From: G963662985 sp963662985
Lineage (GTDB): Bacteria; Chloroflexota; Anaerolineae; Anaerolineales; UBA11579
Assembly: GCA_963662985.1 (NCBI GenBank)
Contig: OY760067.1
Span: 1,178,001-1,242,000, forward strand
DNA: 64,000 nucleotides
Reading direction: 5' to 3'
Shown here in pieces: positions 1 through 8,720 of this stretch (position 1 is the stretch's first letter; each line of letters starts with the position of its first letter). The notes under the pieces were generated by a model, which was given only the letters and a program-made list of their open reading frames with translations, had not been told where the DNA came from and did not search any database. A program made the translations under genes and the position numbers.

Positions 1-1413
1 TACCTTTCTTGAAGTAGCTCCCAAAACTGCTGCAGATTGTCTCAATGTTGGTTTGATTCGTGCCAAAGCTGGTGTTAAAATCCGTAACACAAAAGGTAGT
101 GCGACCAAAGAGTGTGCTAACGGAATCAAGAAAGGAGAAGACCGCAAATCCAAAGGCGGTTGATCTAAAGCAATTAAAAATCCAAAACCCAAAGTTACAG
201 CCGATGTCCCTAATGGTAATAAAAACACAGGTTCCACCCATTCCCAAAAACGTTTCCTACCAAATCGCAAATTTGCCCAAGCCAAACACAATCCCAATCC
301 CAACGCAATCAACGCTGTGATCCCTGCATATACTAATGAAATCATGATCGCCTTTGCAGGAGAAGCATAAAACATGCTATTATTCTCACCAATAAATAAA
401 GTTCTATAAAACTGCAAAGTAAAACCATGACTATTTGATAAAAACGATTGACTAATCAAAGACAACAAAGGTACGGCAAAAAATAGGAAATAGAAAAACA
501 TTAATCCCCCAATTATCAGTTTCAATCGTAATGTTTTTGGTTTACGCACGTTTTTTTCAACTTTTGTCACATCCAAAGTCAATTGAAGTTTTTTTGTTAT
601 TTTATTTTGTAAAAAGATTAAACCCAAAACAAAAAATAATTGCAACATTGCTAAAATAGCCCCCACTGGCAAATTAAACAGACTGATTGTTTGATAATAA
701 ATCTCCGTCTCCAAAGTAGAGAATTTTGGTCCACCCAAAATTAACACTACTCCAAAAGAAGAAAAATCAAACAAAAAGATCAATAACGCAGCAGATAAAA
801 TTGCTGGCATTAATAATGGCAGGCTAATTCTCACAAATGTTTTCCATTTGGATGCACCCAAAGTTTCAGCAGCAAAGTTTAACTTTGGTGATAATTTCTC
901 CCAAAAATCTCCCACTGTCTGAATCACAATCGCTGTATTATAAAAAGTATGTGCAATCAAAATTGCACTAAACGTCCCTAAAATTTGTAATGGGGCTTCC
1001 GAAAATCCAAACCAATGCATCAGCCCCAGATTCAACCAACTTGTCTCTCCCCACATTGAATTATAAGCAGTTGCCACCACTAAAGTTGGCAAAATAAATG
1101 GCAAAGTAGTCAGCACTCTCATCACTTTTTTGCCTCGAAAATCAAAATGCGAGAACAAATAAGCACCTGGCATCCCCACCAATATAGTTAAACCTGTCGA
1201 CAAAAATGCTTGCCATAAAGTAAATCCAAAAGTTCTTCCCACCCGGGCAGATCGTAAAGAATTCAATATTGTTGCAAAGTCAATTTTTTCAAAAGCAGTA
1301 AAACTAGTTTGAAAAATAGAAAATAAAGGAAAAAAATAGAACAATCCATAAAACAAGAATGGCAGTAAAACTAACAACCAAACAGATTTTTTCTTCAACC
1401 AATCTATCAACAT
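1..1413 (-). CDS. thiP: Thiamine-type ABC transporter permease, two fused permease halves (partial, runs off left edge)
   Basis: Reading the minus strand from an ATG at 1413 gives 471 open codons to the window edge without a stop. The product is very hydrophobic and has two similar halves, each with a permease-type EAA loop: residues such as AAETLGASKWKTFVRISLP in the first half and QSAAVLGATSRKV at the edge in the second. This two-in-one layout is typical of ThiP and FbpB importers. It follows the binding protein gene by 65 bp and belongs to the TPP-riboswitch operon, so thiamine or a precursor is the likely cargo. The ATPase subunit would lie to the left, outside the window. The C-terminus is missing only because of the window edge. 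Confidence 0.85.
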   Translation of the reverse strand, partial: MLIDWLKKKSVWLLVLLPFLFYGLFYFFPLFSIFQTSFTAFEKIDFATILNSLRSARVGRTFGFTLWQAFLSTGLTILVGMPGAYLFSHFDFRGKKVMRVLTTLPFILPTLVVATAYNSMWGETSWLNLGLMHWFGFSEAPLQILGTFSAILIAHTFYNTAIVIQTVGDFWEKLSPKLNFAAETLGASKWKTFVRISLPLLMPAILSAALLIFLFDFSSFGVVLILGGPKFSTLETEIYYQTISLFNLPVGAILAMLQLFFVLGLIFLQNKITKKLQLTLDVTKVEKNVRKPKTLRLKLIIGGLMFFYFLFFAVPLLSLISQSFLSNSHGFTLQFYRTLFIGENNSMFYASPAKAIMISLVYAGITALIALGLGLCLAWANLRFGRKRFWEWVEPVFLLPLGTSAVTLGFGFLIALDQPPLDLRSSPFLIPLAHSLVALPFVLRILTPALARIKPTLRQSAAVLGATSRKV

Positions 1414-1428
1414 ATCATACCAAAATCT

Positions 1429-1465
1429 CAGAATCCCTCCATTACTATATAAGAGAAGGATTCTG
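1429..1465 (-). other. Intercistronic hairpin between thiB and thiP
   Basis: A perfect 8-bp inverted repeat (CAGAATCC / GGATTCTG) with a loop of about 20 nt lies in the 65-bp gap. There is no T-run after it, so it is more likely an mRNA-stability or processing element than a terminator. Function is inferred only. Confidence 0.4.
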
Positions 1466-1478
1466 TAATAAATTTCAA

Positions 1479-2516
1479 CTAACGAAGCACAGTTTCAGTC
1501 CAAGCTTCAATCCAACCTTCTCGATTCTCAGTCACCACAGCAGAGTCCAACAAAATAGGCTCTTCTGCAACAGCCAAATATTTCACAAAAATAGGATCTA
1601 AAGCTGCATTTTCATTTACTGGGAACACATACATTTGCAATGGCATGTCTTCTTGGAAATCTGGTGAAAGCATAAAGTCCACCCAAGCCTCTGCCAAATC
1701 TTGATGTTCAGTACCTTTCAAAATTCCCACAAATTCAATTTGTCGGAAACAAGTTTCGGGTGACACAATTGCTTCTGTGCTAGGTTCTGTCACATCACCT
1801 TCAGCAAACACCAATTCTACTGCCGGACTAGAGCCATAAGAAACAACTATCGGATCCGTACCACCGTACATAGAAAAATCAGAATAATAAGCAGTTTCCC
1901 AATCGCTCACAACCTTCACATCATTATCAACTAATCCCTTCCAGAAATCTAAATAACCATCTTCACCAAAAACACCAATCGTAGCAAATAAAAATGACAA
2001 TCCAGGAGAGGAGGTAGCAGGATTCTCAACCACCAACAAATTTCGATACTCCTCTTTTGTCAAATCAACCAAGCTTTTTGGGAGCGCGAGGTCATTTTCT
2101 TCAAAATAGGCACTTTCCACATTCAAACAAACATCACCATAATCAACGGGTAAAGCTCTATTTTCAGCATCTAATTGAAATTCAGCAGGAATTTCTGTCA
2201 ACATGGGCGAATCATATGGCACAAAGATATCACCTTCTAAAGCACGACTTAAAAATGTATTATCCACGCCATAGAAAACATCTGCCAATGGATTATCATT
2301 TGATAACACTGCCTTATTTACTGCTGTACCAGTGTCACCTGATTGCAAAAACTGCACATCAACATTATATTTTTCTTCAAACTTTGCCACAACCTCATCA
2401 GAAACAGCAAAGCTATCATGCACCATCACTGTCAAAGTAGCAGGTTCATCACTTGTTTTCGAACAACCCACCAAAACAAACATCAAAATTAATACAACAA
2501 ATAAAATCTTTTTCAT
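1479..2516 (-). CDS. thiB: Thiamine ABC transporter substrate-binding lipoprotein
   Basis: This 345-residue protein has an N-terminal lipoprotein signal (lipobox LVGC, Cys18), so it should be tethered outside the membrane. The mature part resembles TbpA/ThiB periplasmic binding proteins: TLTVMVHDSFAVSDEV near the N-terminus, PLADVFYGVDNTFLSRA, then LPVDYGDVCLN and the WETAYYSDF region that corresponds to the thiamine-stacking area in the family. It lies 24 bp downstream of thiN and ahead of the permease, in a TPP-controlled operon, which supports thiamine or thiamine phosphate as ligand. An SD-like GAAAGGA precedes the ATG. The iron-binding FbpA-like alternative is less likely because of the riboswitch and the pyrophosphokinase gene. 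Confidence 0.88.
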   Translation of the reverse strand: MKKILFVVLILMFVLVGCSKTSDEPATLTVMVHDSFAVSDEVVAKFEEKYNVDVQFLQSGDTGTAVNKAVLSNDNPLADVFYGVDNTFLSRALEGDIFVPYDSPMLTEIPAEFQLDAENRALPVDYGDVCLNVESAYFEENDLALPKSLVDLTKEEYRNLLVVENPATSSPGLSFLFATIGVFGEDGYLDFWKGLVDNDVKVVSDWETAYYSDFSMYGGTDPIVVSYGSSPAVELVFAEGDVTEPSTEAIVSPETCFRQIEFVGILKGTEHQDLAEAWVDFMLSPDFQEDMPLQMYVFPVNENAALDPIFVKYLAVAEEPILLDSAVVTENREGWIEAWTETVLR

Positions 2517-2540
2517 AAAAAATCCTTTCTAAAAATAAAT

Positions 2541-3176
2541 TTAATCATCAAACACAATACACACTAAAACGCCTTTTCTCAAACGAACACTTGCCTTTTT
2601 AGAAATCACTCGATTGCTCACCCCTCTCGGAACACCATAGAATAAAGTTTCATCATTTAATGGGTACTCCATTCCTTCTGTGGTCACTCCAATTACATCA
2701 TCTTGCAAAGCAACCAAAGACACTGTCTTCCCCACTTCATTTTCAAATATTTTTTTGTCGTGAATCAAACTAATTTCTTCTTTTTCAGAATAAAAGATCA
2801 TCTCAATCATCTTAAACTTCGGATGCATACTCAACATCAAATTAGCCAACATCATATCTGTTCTCCCCCCTAATGCACCAAAGATATGAAAGGTTTTTGC
2901 ACCCTCTTCTTTTGCATAAAGCAATGCCAATTCTAGATCTGTCTCATCTTTCTCTTCTTTAGCATGCAAAATCAACACACCTGCATCTTCATAACTTTTC
3001 ACTATTTCAGTATCTAAAGAATCCAAATCCCCCACCACAGTAGTTGGCATGATACCTAAAGCTTCGCAATATTTCGCCCCATTATCTGCGGCGACAATTA
3101 AATTTGATTGTCGAATCCATTCTTTCTTACTCTCAGGGATTGCTGATGTCCCATTCGCAAAAATCACAGCATACAT
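2541..3176 (-). CDS. thiN: Thiamine pyrophosphokinase
   Basis: It transfers pyrophosphate from ATP to thiamine, giving TPP in the cytoplasm. Family motifs are visible: AADNGAKYC, VVGDLDSLD, the KDETDLELAL stretch and GALGGRTDMMLANL, followed by a C-terminal beta-sandwich thiamine-binding part. At about 211 residues it has the normal family length. I chose the ATG at 3176 (MYAVIFANG). The open frame continues upstream to an ATG at 3245, but those 23 codons lie inside the TPP riboswitch and its terminator and are not protein-coding. The 3' arm of the terminator (GAGGAG) sits 7 nt before this ATG and probably doubles as the SD. First gene of the thiN-thiB-thiP operon. Confidence 0.92.
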   Translation of the reverse strand: MYAVIFANGTSAIPESKKEWIRQSNLIVAADNGAKYCEALGIMPTTVVGDLDSLDTEIVKSYEDAGVLILHAKEEKDETDLELALLYAKEEGAKTFHIFGALGGRTDMMLANLMLSMHPKFKMIEMIFYSEKEEISLIHDKKIFENEVGKTVSLVALQDDVIGVTTEGMEYPLNDETLFYGVPRGVSNRVISKKASVRLRKGVLVCIVFDD

Positions 3177-3207
3177 AAAAAAGCTCCTCGGGTTTGCCGA
3201 GGAGCTT
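3176..3207 (-). terminator. Riboswitch-controlled terminator hairpin that also contains the thiN SD
   Basis: A perfect 11-bp stem (AAGCTCCTCGG / CCGAGGAGCTT) with a 5-nt loop is followed by six T on the minus strand, immediately before the thiN ATG. This is a textbook intrinsic terminator. The downstream arm carries GAGGAG at SD distance from the ATG, so folding would both stop transcription and hide the SD. Confidence 0.85.
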
Positions 3208-3221
3208 TGTAAGTTTAAATT

Positions 3222-3322
3222 CTTCGCAAATTCCTCCGCCGGCATTATCCGGATCAGGTGTTCGGGTCGTGAGCAATCCAGCTCACCTCTCAGCCTAGTT
3301 TCCTAAGCTCCCCGTCGCATCG
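3222..3322 (-). ncRNA. TPP riboswitch (THI element)
   Basis: The minus strand carries the conserved THI-box pieces in order: CTTAG-GAAA-CTAGG (P3), CTGAGA, an extra hairpin GTGAGC/GCTCAC (P3a), ACCCGAACACCTGATC, then CCGG-ATAATG-CCGG (P5) and GCGGAGGAA. P2 is formed by CGGG with CCCG. The 5' strand of the aptamer (GGGGAGCTT) is also complementary, with one G-U pair, to the 5' arm of the adjacent terminator. That suggests an antiterminator that forms without TPP and is blocked when TPP folds the aptamer. It controls thiN-thiB-thiP. Confidence 0.95.
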
Positions 3323-3412
3323 TACGGTTATTTGGTTATATTTTTCGTTGTCAGTATAACATTTAGAATGTCTATGTCAAGACAACCTTACTTCTCTGAA
3401 TAAATTCTCATT

Positions 3413-3886
3413 TCAAGAATTTACATAAATATCATCAACATCTCCATTTTTAACTTCATTCAACAAACCACTCACTTCTCCTAAATGATACATAAAATGC
3501 CGCAATACAAAGATTACCACGCTAAATTTTGTTTCTCCTGTCCAATCAAAATCTTTATTCACATCCTCTAGCACCATATCATTAACCCAGTTCGTCGTTT
3601 TATTTTTAAAATAAAGAATCATTTCTAACATTTCACTTTGAGTAGGTAATTCTTTCTTTTCAACTTCCCAAGGGTCACATGATAAATTTTTTCTAGATGC
3701 TAAAACAACATATTCATCACTCATCATATAAAAATTAAAAGATTGCAAAATATGCAAACAAAAACGAGCAGGGGTATTAGCCCCTCTTCCATACTCAAAC
3801 CAAGCTTTATCATCAAACTCAGTTACTAACCGTGTAAAAACTCGCCATCCGTGATCAAATTGAATAAGTATTTCTTGTTTCAACAT
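3413..3886 (-). CDS. DinB-like four-helix-bundle protein, function unknown
   Basis: The 157-residue protein looks like a DinB/YfiT-type metal-binding helical bundle. One His lies in the CLHILQSF helix and a second pair in RHFMYHLGEVSGLLNE near the C-terminus, matching the three-His pattern of that fold. DinB-like proteins include thiol-dependent transferases, but nothing here fixes the reaction. Its ATG shares one base with the stop of the upstream ATP-grasp gene (TAATG), and GAGGAGGAA gives a strong SD, so it is translationally coupled as the last gene of the glycan operon. Fold assignment is moderately sure; function is unknown. Confidence 0.6.
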   Translation of the reverse strand: MLKQEILIQFDHGWRVFTRLVTEFDDKAWFEYGRGANTPARFCLHILQSFNFYMMSDEYVVLASRKNLSCDPWEVEKKELPTQSEMLEMILYFKNKTTNWVNDMVLEDVNKDFDWTGETKFSVVIFVLRHFMYHLGEVSGLLNEVKNGDVDDIYVNS

Positions 3887-5160
3887 TAGTATTCCTCCTC
3901 ATTCAACATCTTATATTTATCTTGATAATCACTATAACGGATTACCATATTATCTCCATTTTCATCTTCGATTCTCATCAAATCAAACGCCTTTTCCACA
4001 TTCGAAAGCATTTCATCTTTAGAATTTCCCCGAATAATCATAAACCCAGCACGATTAGTTGCATCCTTTGTATCTTCAATTACAGTACCTATAAATTTAT
4101 GATAGCCTACTTTTTCAATAAAATCATTTTTTTCAAGTACATCAATCGGGGTTTGCCAACTAATCAGTCCCTGTCGCACAAAAAATAATTGAGAAGAAAT
4201 ATGAACCTTCACATCTTTCATTGAATGTTCCCTCAATTGTGTAACATCTACTTCTTCGCCAGCAATTTGTTTAAACAACAAATCTAAAATATCAATTCCC
4301 GCCAAAATTGGGATAGTAATATCTTCATAAGCCCCCCCAATTCTTGCTGCCACTTCATTTACTCGTACACCCTCTTCTCCAATTAAAAATTGAAAATAAA
4401 CCGGACCATTTTGAATCCCAGTAACCTGCACAATTTTCCTTGCCATTCTTTCAATTTCATCTCCATACTTTGCATAATGAAAAGATGGAAAATTATGTGC
4501 CAAACAAATTCCCAAATGAGCTTCTTTTTCAAAAGTTACCCGATCAACAATTGATAAAGTGAATAATTCTCCATCCACCACCCACCCATTATAAGTAACT
4601 TCATCATTCTGATAATACTCTTCAACTAGAATTTTCTCTTCTCGAGAAAATGACAAAACTTCATTTAGTCTCTCTCGAATTTCATCCACGCTATTCAGCA
4701 TCAAAACTCCACGCTGTCCTTGTGAATCGACAGGTTTCACCACCACAGGGAATCGTAAACCAGCCAAATCTTCATCTTCAAAACATTTTCCCACAAACGC
4801 ATAGGGAACATTGGGAATCCCATATTTTGTAAAAATCTTTTTCATTACCATCTTATTCGTAAAGCATTTTGCTTGTGCCACATTCAAATAAAACCGTTTC
4901 CCTAATTTTTCTGCCGCCATCGCCGCCGTCAACACAGGCTGATCGGTACCAATGCATACAAATCCGTCCACATCCTCTCGTTCAGTCACAACAATTACAC
5001 CTTCTACATCAAAAGTACTCACCTGAGCAAACACATCAGCATATGGTTTCCCCACACAATCTGACAAATAATCACACAAAATAACTTCATGCCCCCAAGC
5101 TTTTGCACGTAAAATCGAATTTAATTGGCACCCTCCTCCACCCAAAAACAACAACTTCAT
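3886..5160 (-). CDS. ATP-grasp ligase
   Basis: This 424-residue protein has an N-terminal Rossmann-like pre-ATP-grasp part (LFLGGGGCQLNSI), a lysine-containing VVVKPVDSQGQRGV loop, VEEYYQNDEVTYNG, and the Mg-binding VNEVAARIGG segment. This is the architecture of carboxylate-amine ligases that go through an acyl phosphate. I took the ATG at 5160, which overlaps the preceding stop as ATGA; the frame extends ten codons further but into the GT2 gene. Its place between a GT2 gene and a DinB-like gene, with an amino-sugar aminotransferase upstream, suggests it attaches an amino acid or other acyl group to a sugar amine or carries out a related step. That role is inference; the substrate is unknown. 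Confidence 0.75.
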   Translation of the reverse strand: MKLLFLGGGGCQLNSILRAKAWGHEVILCDYLSDCVGKPYADVFAQVSTFDVEGVIVVTEREDVDGFVCIGTDQPVLTAAMAAEKLGKRFYLNVAQAKCFTNKMVMKKIFTKYGIPNVPYAFVGKCFEDEDLAGLRFPVVVKPVDSQGQRGVLMLNSVDEIRERLNEVLSFSREEKILVEEYYQNDEVTYNGWVVDGELFTLSIVDRVTFEKEAHLGICLAHNFPSFHYAKYGDEIERMARKIVQVTGIQNGPVYFQFLIGEEGVRVNEVAARIGGAYEDITIPILAGIDILDLLFKQIAGEEVDVTQLREHSMKDVKVHISSQLFFVRQGLISWQTPIDVLEKNDFIEKVGYHKFIGTVIEDTKDATNRAGFMIIRGNSKDEMLSNVEKAFDLMRIEDENGDNMVIRYSDYQDKYKMLNEEEY

Positions 5161-5918
5161 TCCATCACCTCTAAATCCGTCATCCCACATTTTTCTGCAA
5201 TCTCATAAGGAACTCTCATATCTTTCAAGCGCTTCAATAACTTTCTATCTGAATATTGAATCACAATTTGAAAATACAATTTCGTCAACTTCCATAACGT
5301 ATAATTGGATCTACCATAAGGCCGTTCAACATAATCGTAAAAAACATTACCAATATTTTTAGAATTTTTCAAAATCACCACAGACAAATACACAAACCCA
5401 TCGTTAATTTTTTTCAAAGTTTCAATCATACCTTGATTGATTACTCGAAAACTACTTACTTCTATATTTTTAGGCATCCCAATCACTTTATGAAAAAATA
5501 CATCCCGCAATCCAGCTCCCAAATTTCGGTATCTTGGACGTTGTGTAATATTTCGTGCAATCCCATAAACTGCATCATATCCTTCCGCAACCTTTTCCAT
5601 CAATAAATGAATATTTTCAGCGCGATGTTGCAAATCATCATCTACTGTCACCACAAACTCACAATTTGTATGTTGAATTCCTGCCAACAAAGCATTCTGT
5701 TGCCCTCGATTTTCCTTCAATCGCAATCCATGCACAAAACTATAGTTTCCACATAGTCGTTGAATCTCCATCCAGCTTCTGTCCATGCTAGCATCATCCA
5801 CCAAATAGATATGCAGAGAAGGGTAGTGCCCCAATAATTCATCCATTAAACGCTCCAACAACATCTCCAATGAATTCTCAGAATTATAAACAGGTACAAC
5901 TACACTCAGCTTATTCAT
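5157..5918 (-). CDS. Family 2 glycosyltransferase
   Basis: A 253-residue GT-A fold protein. The N-terminus LSVVVPVYNSE, the LVDDAS loop and the DXD-type TVDDDLQHR motif are the nucleotide-sugar and metal sites of GT2 enzymes. Two weak hydrophobic stretches are present but no clear C-terminal membrane helices, unlike the polyprenol-phosphate GT2 at 43.4-44.4 kb. The ATG lies 8 nt inside the end of the aminotransferase gene and the stop overlaps the ATP-grasp start, so it is tightly coupled in the operon. The sugar and acceptor cannot be read from sequence. Confidence 0.85.
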   Translation of the reverse strand: MNKLSVVVPVYNSENSLEMLLERLMDELLGHYPSLHIYLVDDASMDRSWMEIQRLCGNYSFVHGLRLKENRGQQNALLAGIQHTNCEFVVTVDDDLQHRAENIHLLMEKVAEGYDAVYGIARNITQRPRYRNLGAGLRDVFFHKVIGMPKNIEVSSFRVINQGMIETLKKINDGFVYLSVVILKNSKNIGNVFYDYVERPYGRSNYTLWKLTKLYFQIVIQYSDRKLLKRLKDMRVPYEIAEKCGMTDLEVME

Positions 5919-7035
5919 AGATTTCTTTCAAAAGATTTTCCAACTCATCAACAACATATTCAATATCTTCAACAGTTAAATAAGCATGTAAAGGCAATCT
6001 CAGCAAACTATCCGCAATTTCTTCACTCAAGATCATTCTTTCTTGCGTATAGTTTTTCCCCATAAAAGAGCGATGTAAAGGCATATAATGAAAATTTGCC
6101 TCAATTCCTTTTTCCAACAAACCGAAACGGACCTGCTCTCTGATTTTCACATTCTCAAATCGCACCCAAAACACATGTCCATTATCATCATTGGTTTCTG
6201 GAATTCTCATCACAATCACAGGATATTTTAGAGCAAGTGGTTCAATTAATTTTTCATAATTTTTCCAAAGTTCTCTTCGTCTTTCTACAATCTTTTTATG
6301 CTCCTCAAGCGAGGCCAACAAAACAGCCGCATTCAAATTTGTCATGCGCACATTCGTCCCCAAAGCCGTCCATTCATAGAACGGCACCTCTCCTCGCAAA
6401 AAAGCTAAACGATTCGTGCCATCTTCATAAGCTTGTTCAATTTGTAATAAAAGTTTGTTTTTTTCATCCACCAACAATGCGCCGCCTTGCTCGGCAGAAA
6501 CATTCTTTGTCGCGTGAAAACTAAACGCGCCCACATCACCAAATGTTCCCAAAGCTTTCCCTGCATATCCCGCATCAAAAGCAGTTGCTGCATCTTCAAA
6601 CAACATCAAACCATGTGCATCACAAAGTTCCCGCAAAACGTCCATATCACAGCTAACACCTCCATAATGCGCCACAACCACACCTGCTGTTTTATTAGAA
6701 ATTTTTCGCTTCACATCGTTCAAATCCAAAGTTAATCTTATCGGATCAACTTCACAAAACACAGGAACCAAGCCAGATCGCACTATAATATTTCCCAAAG
6801 AAGGAAACGTTAAACTCGGCATCAACACTTCTGATCCTTTAGGCAATCCAGCCGCCAAAAAAGCGACTTCTAAAGCAGTTGTTGCACTAGCAGTAAGAAA
6901 CACTCGTTTTCCTTCAAATTTTTGCGTTAAAATCAGCCTAGCTTTTTGCAAAAAATCTTCTCTCCCGAGCGCTTGCATCACATACTCTTCTCGTTTTGCC
7001 CCCACATATTCTTGGTTAAAAACGATCTTTTCCAC
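5911..7035 (-). CDS. DegT/DnrJ/EryC1 sugar aminotransferase (WecE-like)
   Basis: A PLP-dependent enzyme that puts an amino group on a nucleotide-linked keto sugar. Visible motifs are FLTASATTALEVA, VLMPSLTFPS, the cofactor-binding LFEDAATAFD, the Schiff-base lysine in GAFSFHATKN, and the C-terminal FHYMPLH and RLPLHAYLT. The spacing resembles dTDP-4-amino-4,6-dideoxygalactose transaminase (WecE/RffA). I prefer the GTG at 7035, which overlaps the upstream TAG by one base (TAGTG) and begins just before the conserved IVFNQEYVG. An ATG at 7074 is also in frame but lies 40 nt inside the preceding gene. No 4,6-dehydratase gene is nearby. Confidence 0.85.
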   Translation of the reverse strand: MEKIVFNQEYVGAKREEYVMQALGREDFLQKARLILTQKFEGKRVFLTASATTALEVAFLAAGLPKGSEVLMPSLTFPSLGNIIVRSGLVPVFCEVDPIRLTLDLNDVKRKISNKTAGVVVAHYGGVSCDMDVLRELCDAHGLMLFEDAATAFDAGYAGKALGTFGDVGAFSFHATKNVSAEQGGALLVDEKNKLLLQIEQAYEDGTNRLAFLRGEVPFYEWTALGTNVRMTNLNAAVLLASLEEHKKIVERRRELWKNYEKLIEPLALKYPVIVMRIPETNDDNGHVFWVRFENVKIREQVRFGLLEKGIEANFHYMPLHRSFMGKNYTQERMILSEEIADSLLRLPLHAYLTVEDIEYVVDELENLLKEIYE

Positions 7036-8582
7036 TATTCTGCCATCCTCACCTGATAAACTCTCACCATCCAATCCTCATCATACATAAACCGTACGAT
7101 ACGCATTGCATAAGGAGAAGTAAAACTTCCCACAAACTCACATTCATCATCCAAAAAGTCCAGCAACTCATCATAAACTGGATACAAATTTCCATACATC
7201 ACATTCCAAGCAGGTCGCCTTGCATAAATAAAATCCATCTCATCCGGCAATATAATATATTCAATCTGATTATCTTCAACATATTCTGTAAAACTAATTC
7301 CTTCTTCACTCAAAAAAGCCAGATTACGATAATCAAAAAGATGTCCCGCTTCAAATACATATTCCGTATTCAAATTTGCTAATACCACGGCATCTGCAGG
7401 TACTAATCTCTCAATTTCTGCTAAATAATCTTTATAGTCCGAATTTAAATAAGGACGAACTGATTGAATCGTTTGCACACTCACTAAACATAGTAACAAA
7501 ATCAACAGCCCATTGCGTAAAACCCTTGAATCTTCCAAAAAGCCAATCAGCAATGCGTAACAAACCACAAACACAAAAATCACAGATGGTTGAGAATAAC
7601 GTCCCACAATCACCATCCCAACCACAATTCCAACCAAAGCAAACAAAACATCCACGCGCGGTTTTGTAGTTTTTTTAATCGCCACCAATCCACTAAACAA
7701 AATCACCGATCCAAAAACAATTAATTGCAATCGCACATCTGGAGTATAGTAAGTGCCACTTTCACCAGCAAACAATCTCCCAAAATAAGGAAACAATCCA
7801 CCAACCTTATTACCAAACGTTTCATCAACTCCCAAAGTAGAACCAAATGTAAAATAATGTCGGATAAAATCACCATCAAAAATAAAACTAATCCCCACAA
7901 ACATACCTGCGAAAACTGCCACTATAAAAACTAAGATCAACAAATTCACAAACTTTATTTTTTTCTGATACCATTGCCACACATAAACACAACCAATTGC
8001 CAGTGCCACAAACAAAGCATTCGGGTGAATCCCCACTCCCACTCCCAGCAAGACCCCCAAAAGCACATCATGACGCATCAAATGGTTTTCTCGCCAATGC
8101 ATAGTCAACCACAATCCCCACACAAAAATCAACAGCAACATCGCCTCAGCCCTAGCAAAATGTGTTGCATAAATAAATTGCACATCCACAGCCAAAAGAC
8201 CCATCCCCATAAATGCTAACCATACTGAATCTGTCATATCTTCAAACAAGTGATAGAAAAAATAAAGCACTCCCACACCACACAACAAAGAGATTAAACG
8301 CACAGAAAACAACTGATACCCAAATGCTTGAATAAAAGCCATCTGCACCAAATGAAAAACAACCTTGATAGCATGTGGATATCGGGGCATCACATCAAAT
8401 ACAGATTCTGTTACACTCAAATCTTTATTCACCAACATATCGCGGCTCAATGTACTCAGCCAGCTCTCATCCGAATGCATAAATGGAAACTCAGTCAAGA
8501 AAGAAAGTTGCAACAAAAACCAAACAAGCAAAAAAGCATTCAACAACCATATCGGATTGATTTTTATCTTTAGCTTATCCAT
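7035..8582 (-). CDS. Membrane glycosyltransferase, GT39/ArnT-like
   Basis: A 515-residue polytopic protein. After the first membrane helix comes a loop with acidic residues (FMHSDESW), as in dolichyl- or undecaprenyl-phosphate sugar transferases of the GT39/GT83 type, followed by about ten further hydrophobic helices and a soluble C-terminal domain of about 110 residues. Such enzymes move a sugar from a polyprenyl-phosphate carrier to an outward-facing acceptor. I used the ATG at 8582 (MDKLKIKIN) with SD-like AAAGAG; an in-frame ATG at 8618 lies within a likely TATAAT promoter. First gene of the five-gene operon. Donor and acceptor are unknown. Confidence 0.75.
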   Translation of the reverse strand: MDKLKIKINPIWLLNAFLLVWFLLQLSFLTEFPFMHSDESWLSTLSRDMLVNKDLSVTESVFDVMPRYPHAIKVVFHLVQMAFIQAFGYQLFSVRLISLLCGVGVLYFFYHLFEDMTDSVWLAFMGMGLLAVDVQFIYATHFARAEAMLLLIFVWGLWLTMHWRENHLMRHDVLLGVLLGVGVGIHPNALFVALAIGCVYVWQWYQKKIKFVNLLILVFIVAVFAGMFVGISFIFDGDFIRHYFTFGSTLGVDETFGNKVGGLFPYFGRLFAGESGTYYTPDVRLQLIVFGSVILFSGLVAIKKTTKPRVDVLFALVGIVVGMVIVGRYSQPSVIFVFVVCYALLIGFLEDSRVLRNGLLILLLCLVSVQTIQSVRPYLNSDYKDYLAEIERLVPADAVVLANLNTEYVFEAGHLFDYRNLAFLSEEGISFTEYVEDNQIEYIILPDEMDFIYARRPAWNVMYGNLYPVYDELLDFLDDECEFVGSFTSPYAMRIVRFMYDEDWMVRVYQVRMAE

Positions 8583-8671
8583 TACAAACTCTTTTTTCTT
8601 TCTTGAATCAACTTCCATTATACTTTTGAACCCATAAAAATTCTTTGATGCAAAAAAACATTAATCTCAAT

Positions 8672-8700
8672 AAAAAGAGACTGTCCAATGGACAGTCTCT
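8672..8700 (-). terminator. Rho-independent terminator of the sulfur operon
   Basis: The 11-bp stem AGAGACTGTCC / GGACAGTCTCT with a 3-nt loop is followed by TTTTT on the minus strand, 20 bp after the last rhodanese gene. Confidence 0.85.
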
Positions 8701-8720
8701 CTTAGTAGCAAAAATGCAAA

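Noticed and set aside
3177..3245. N-terminal extension of thiN (start at 3245)
   Set aside because: The extra 23 codons lie inside the TPP aptamer end and the terminator hairpin; the family start matches the ATG at 3176.
7036..7074. ATG at 7074 as start of the DegT aminotransferase
   Set aside because: It would overlap the preceding gene by 40 nt; the GTG at 7035 overlaps the stop by one base, as is usual in this operon, and begins just before the conserved region.
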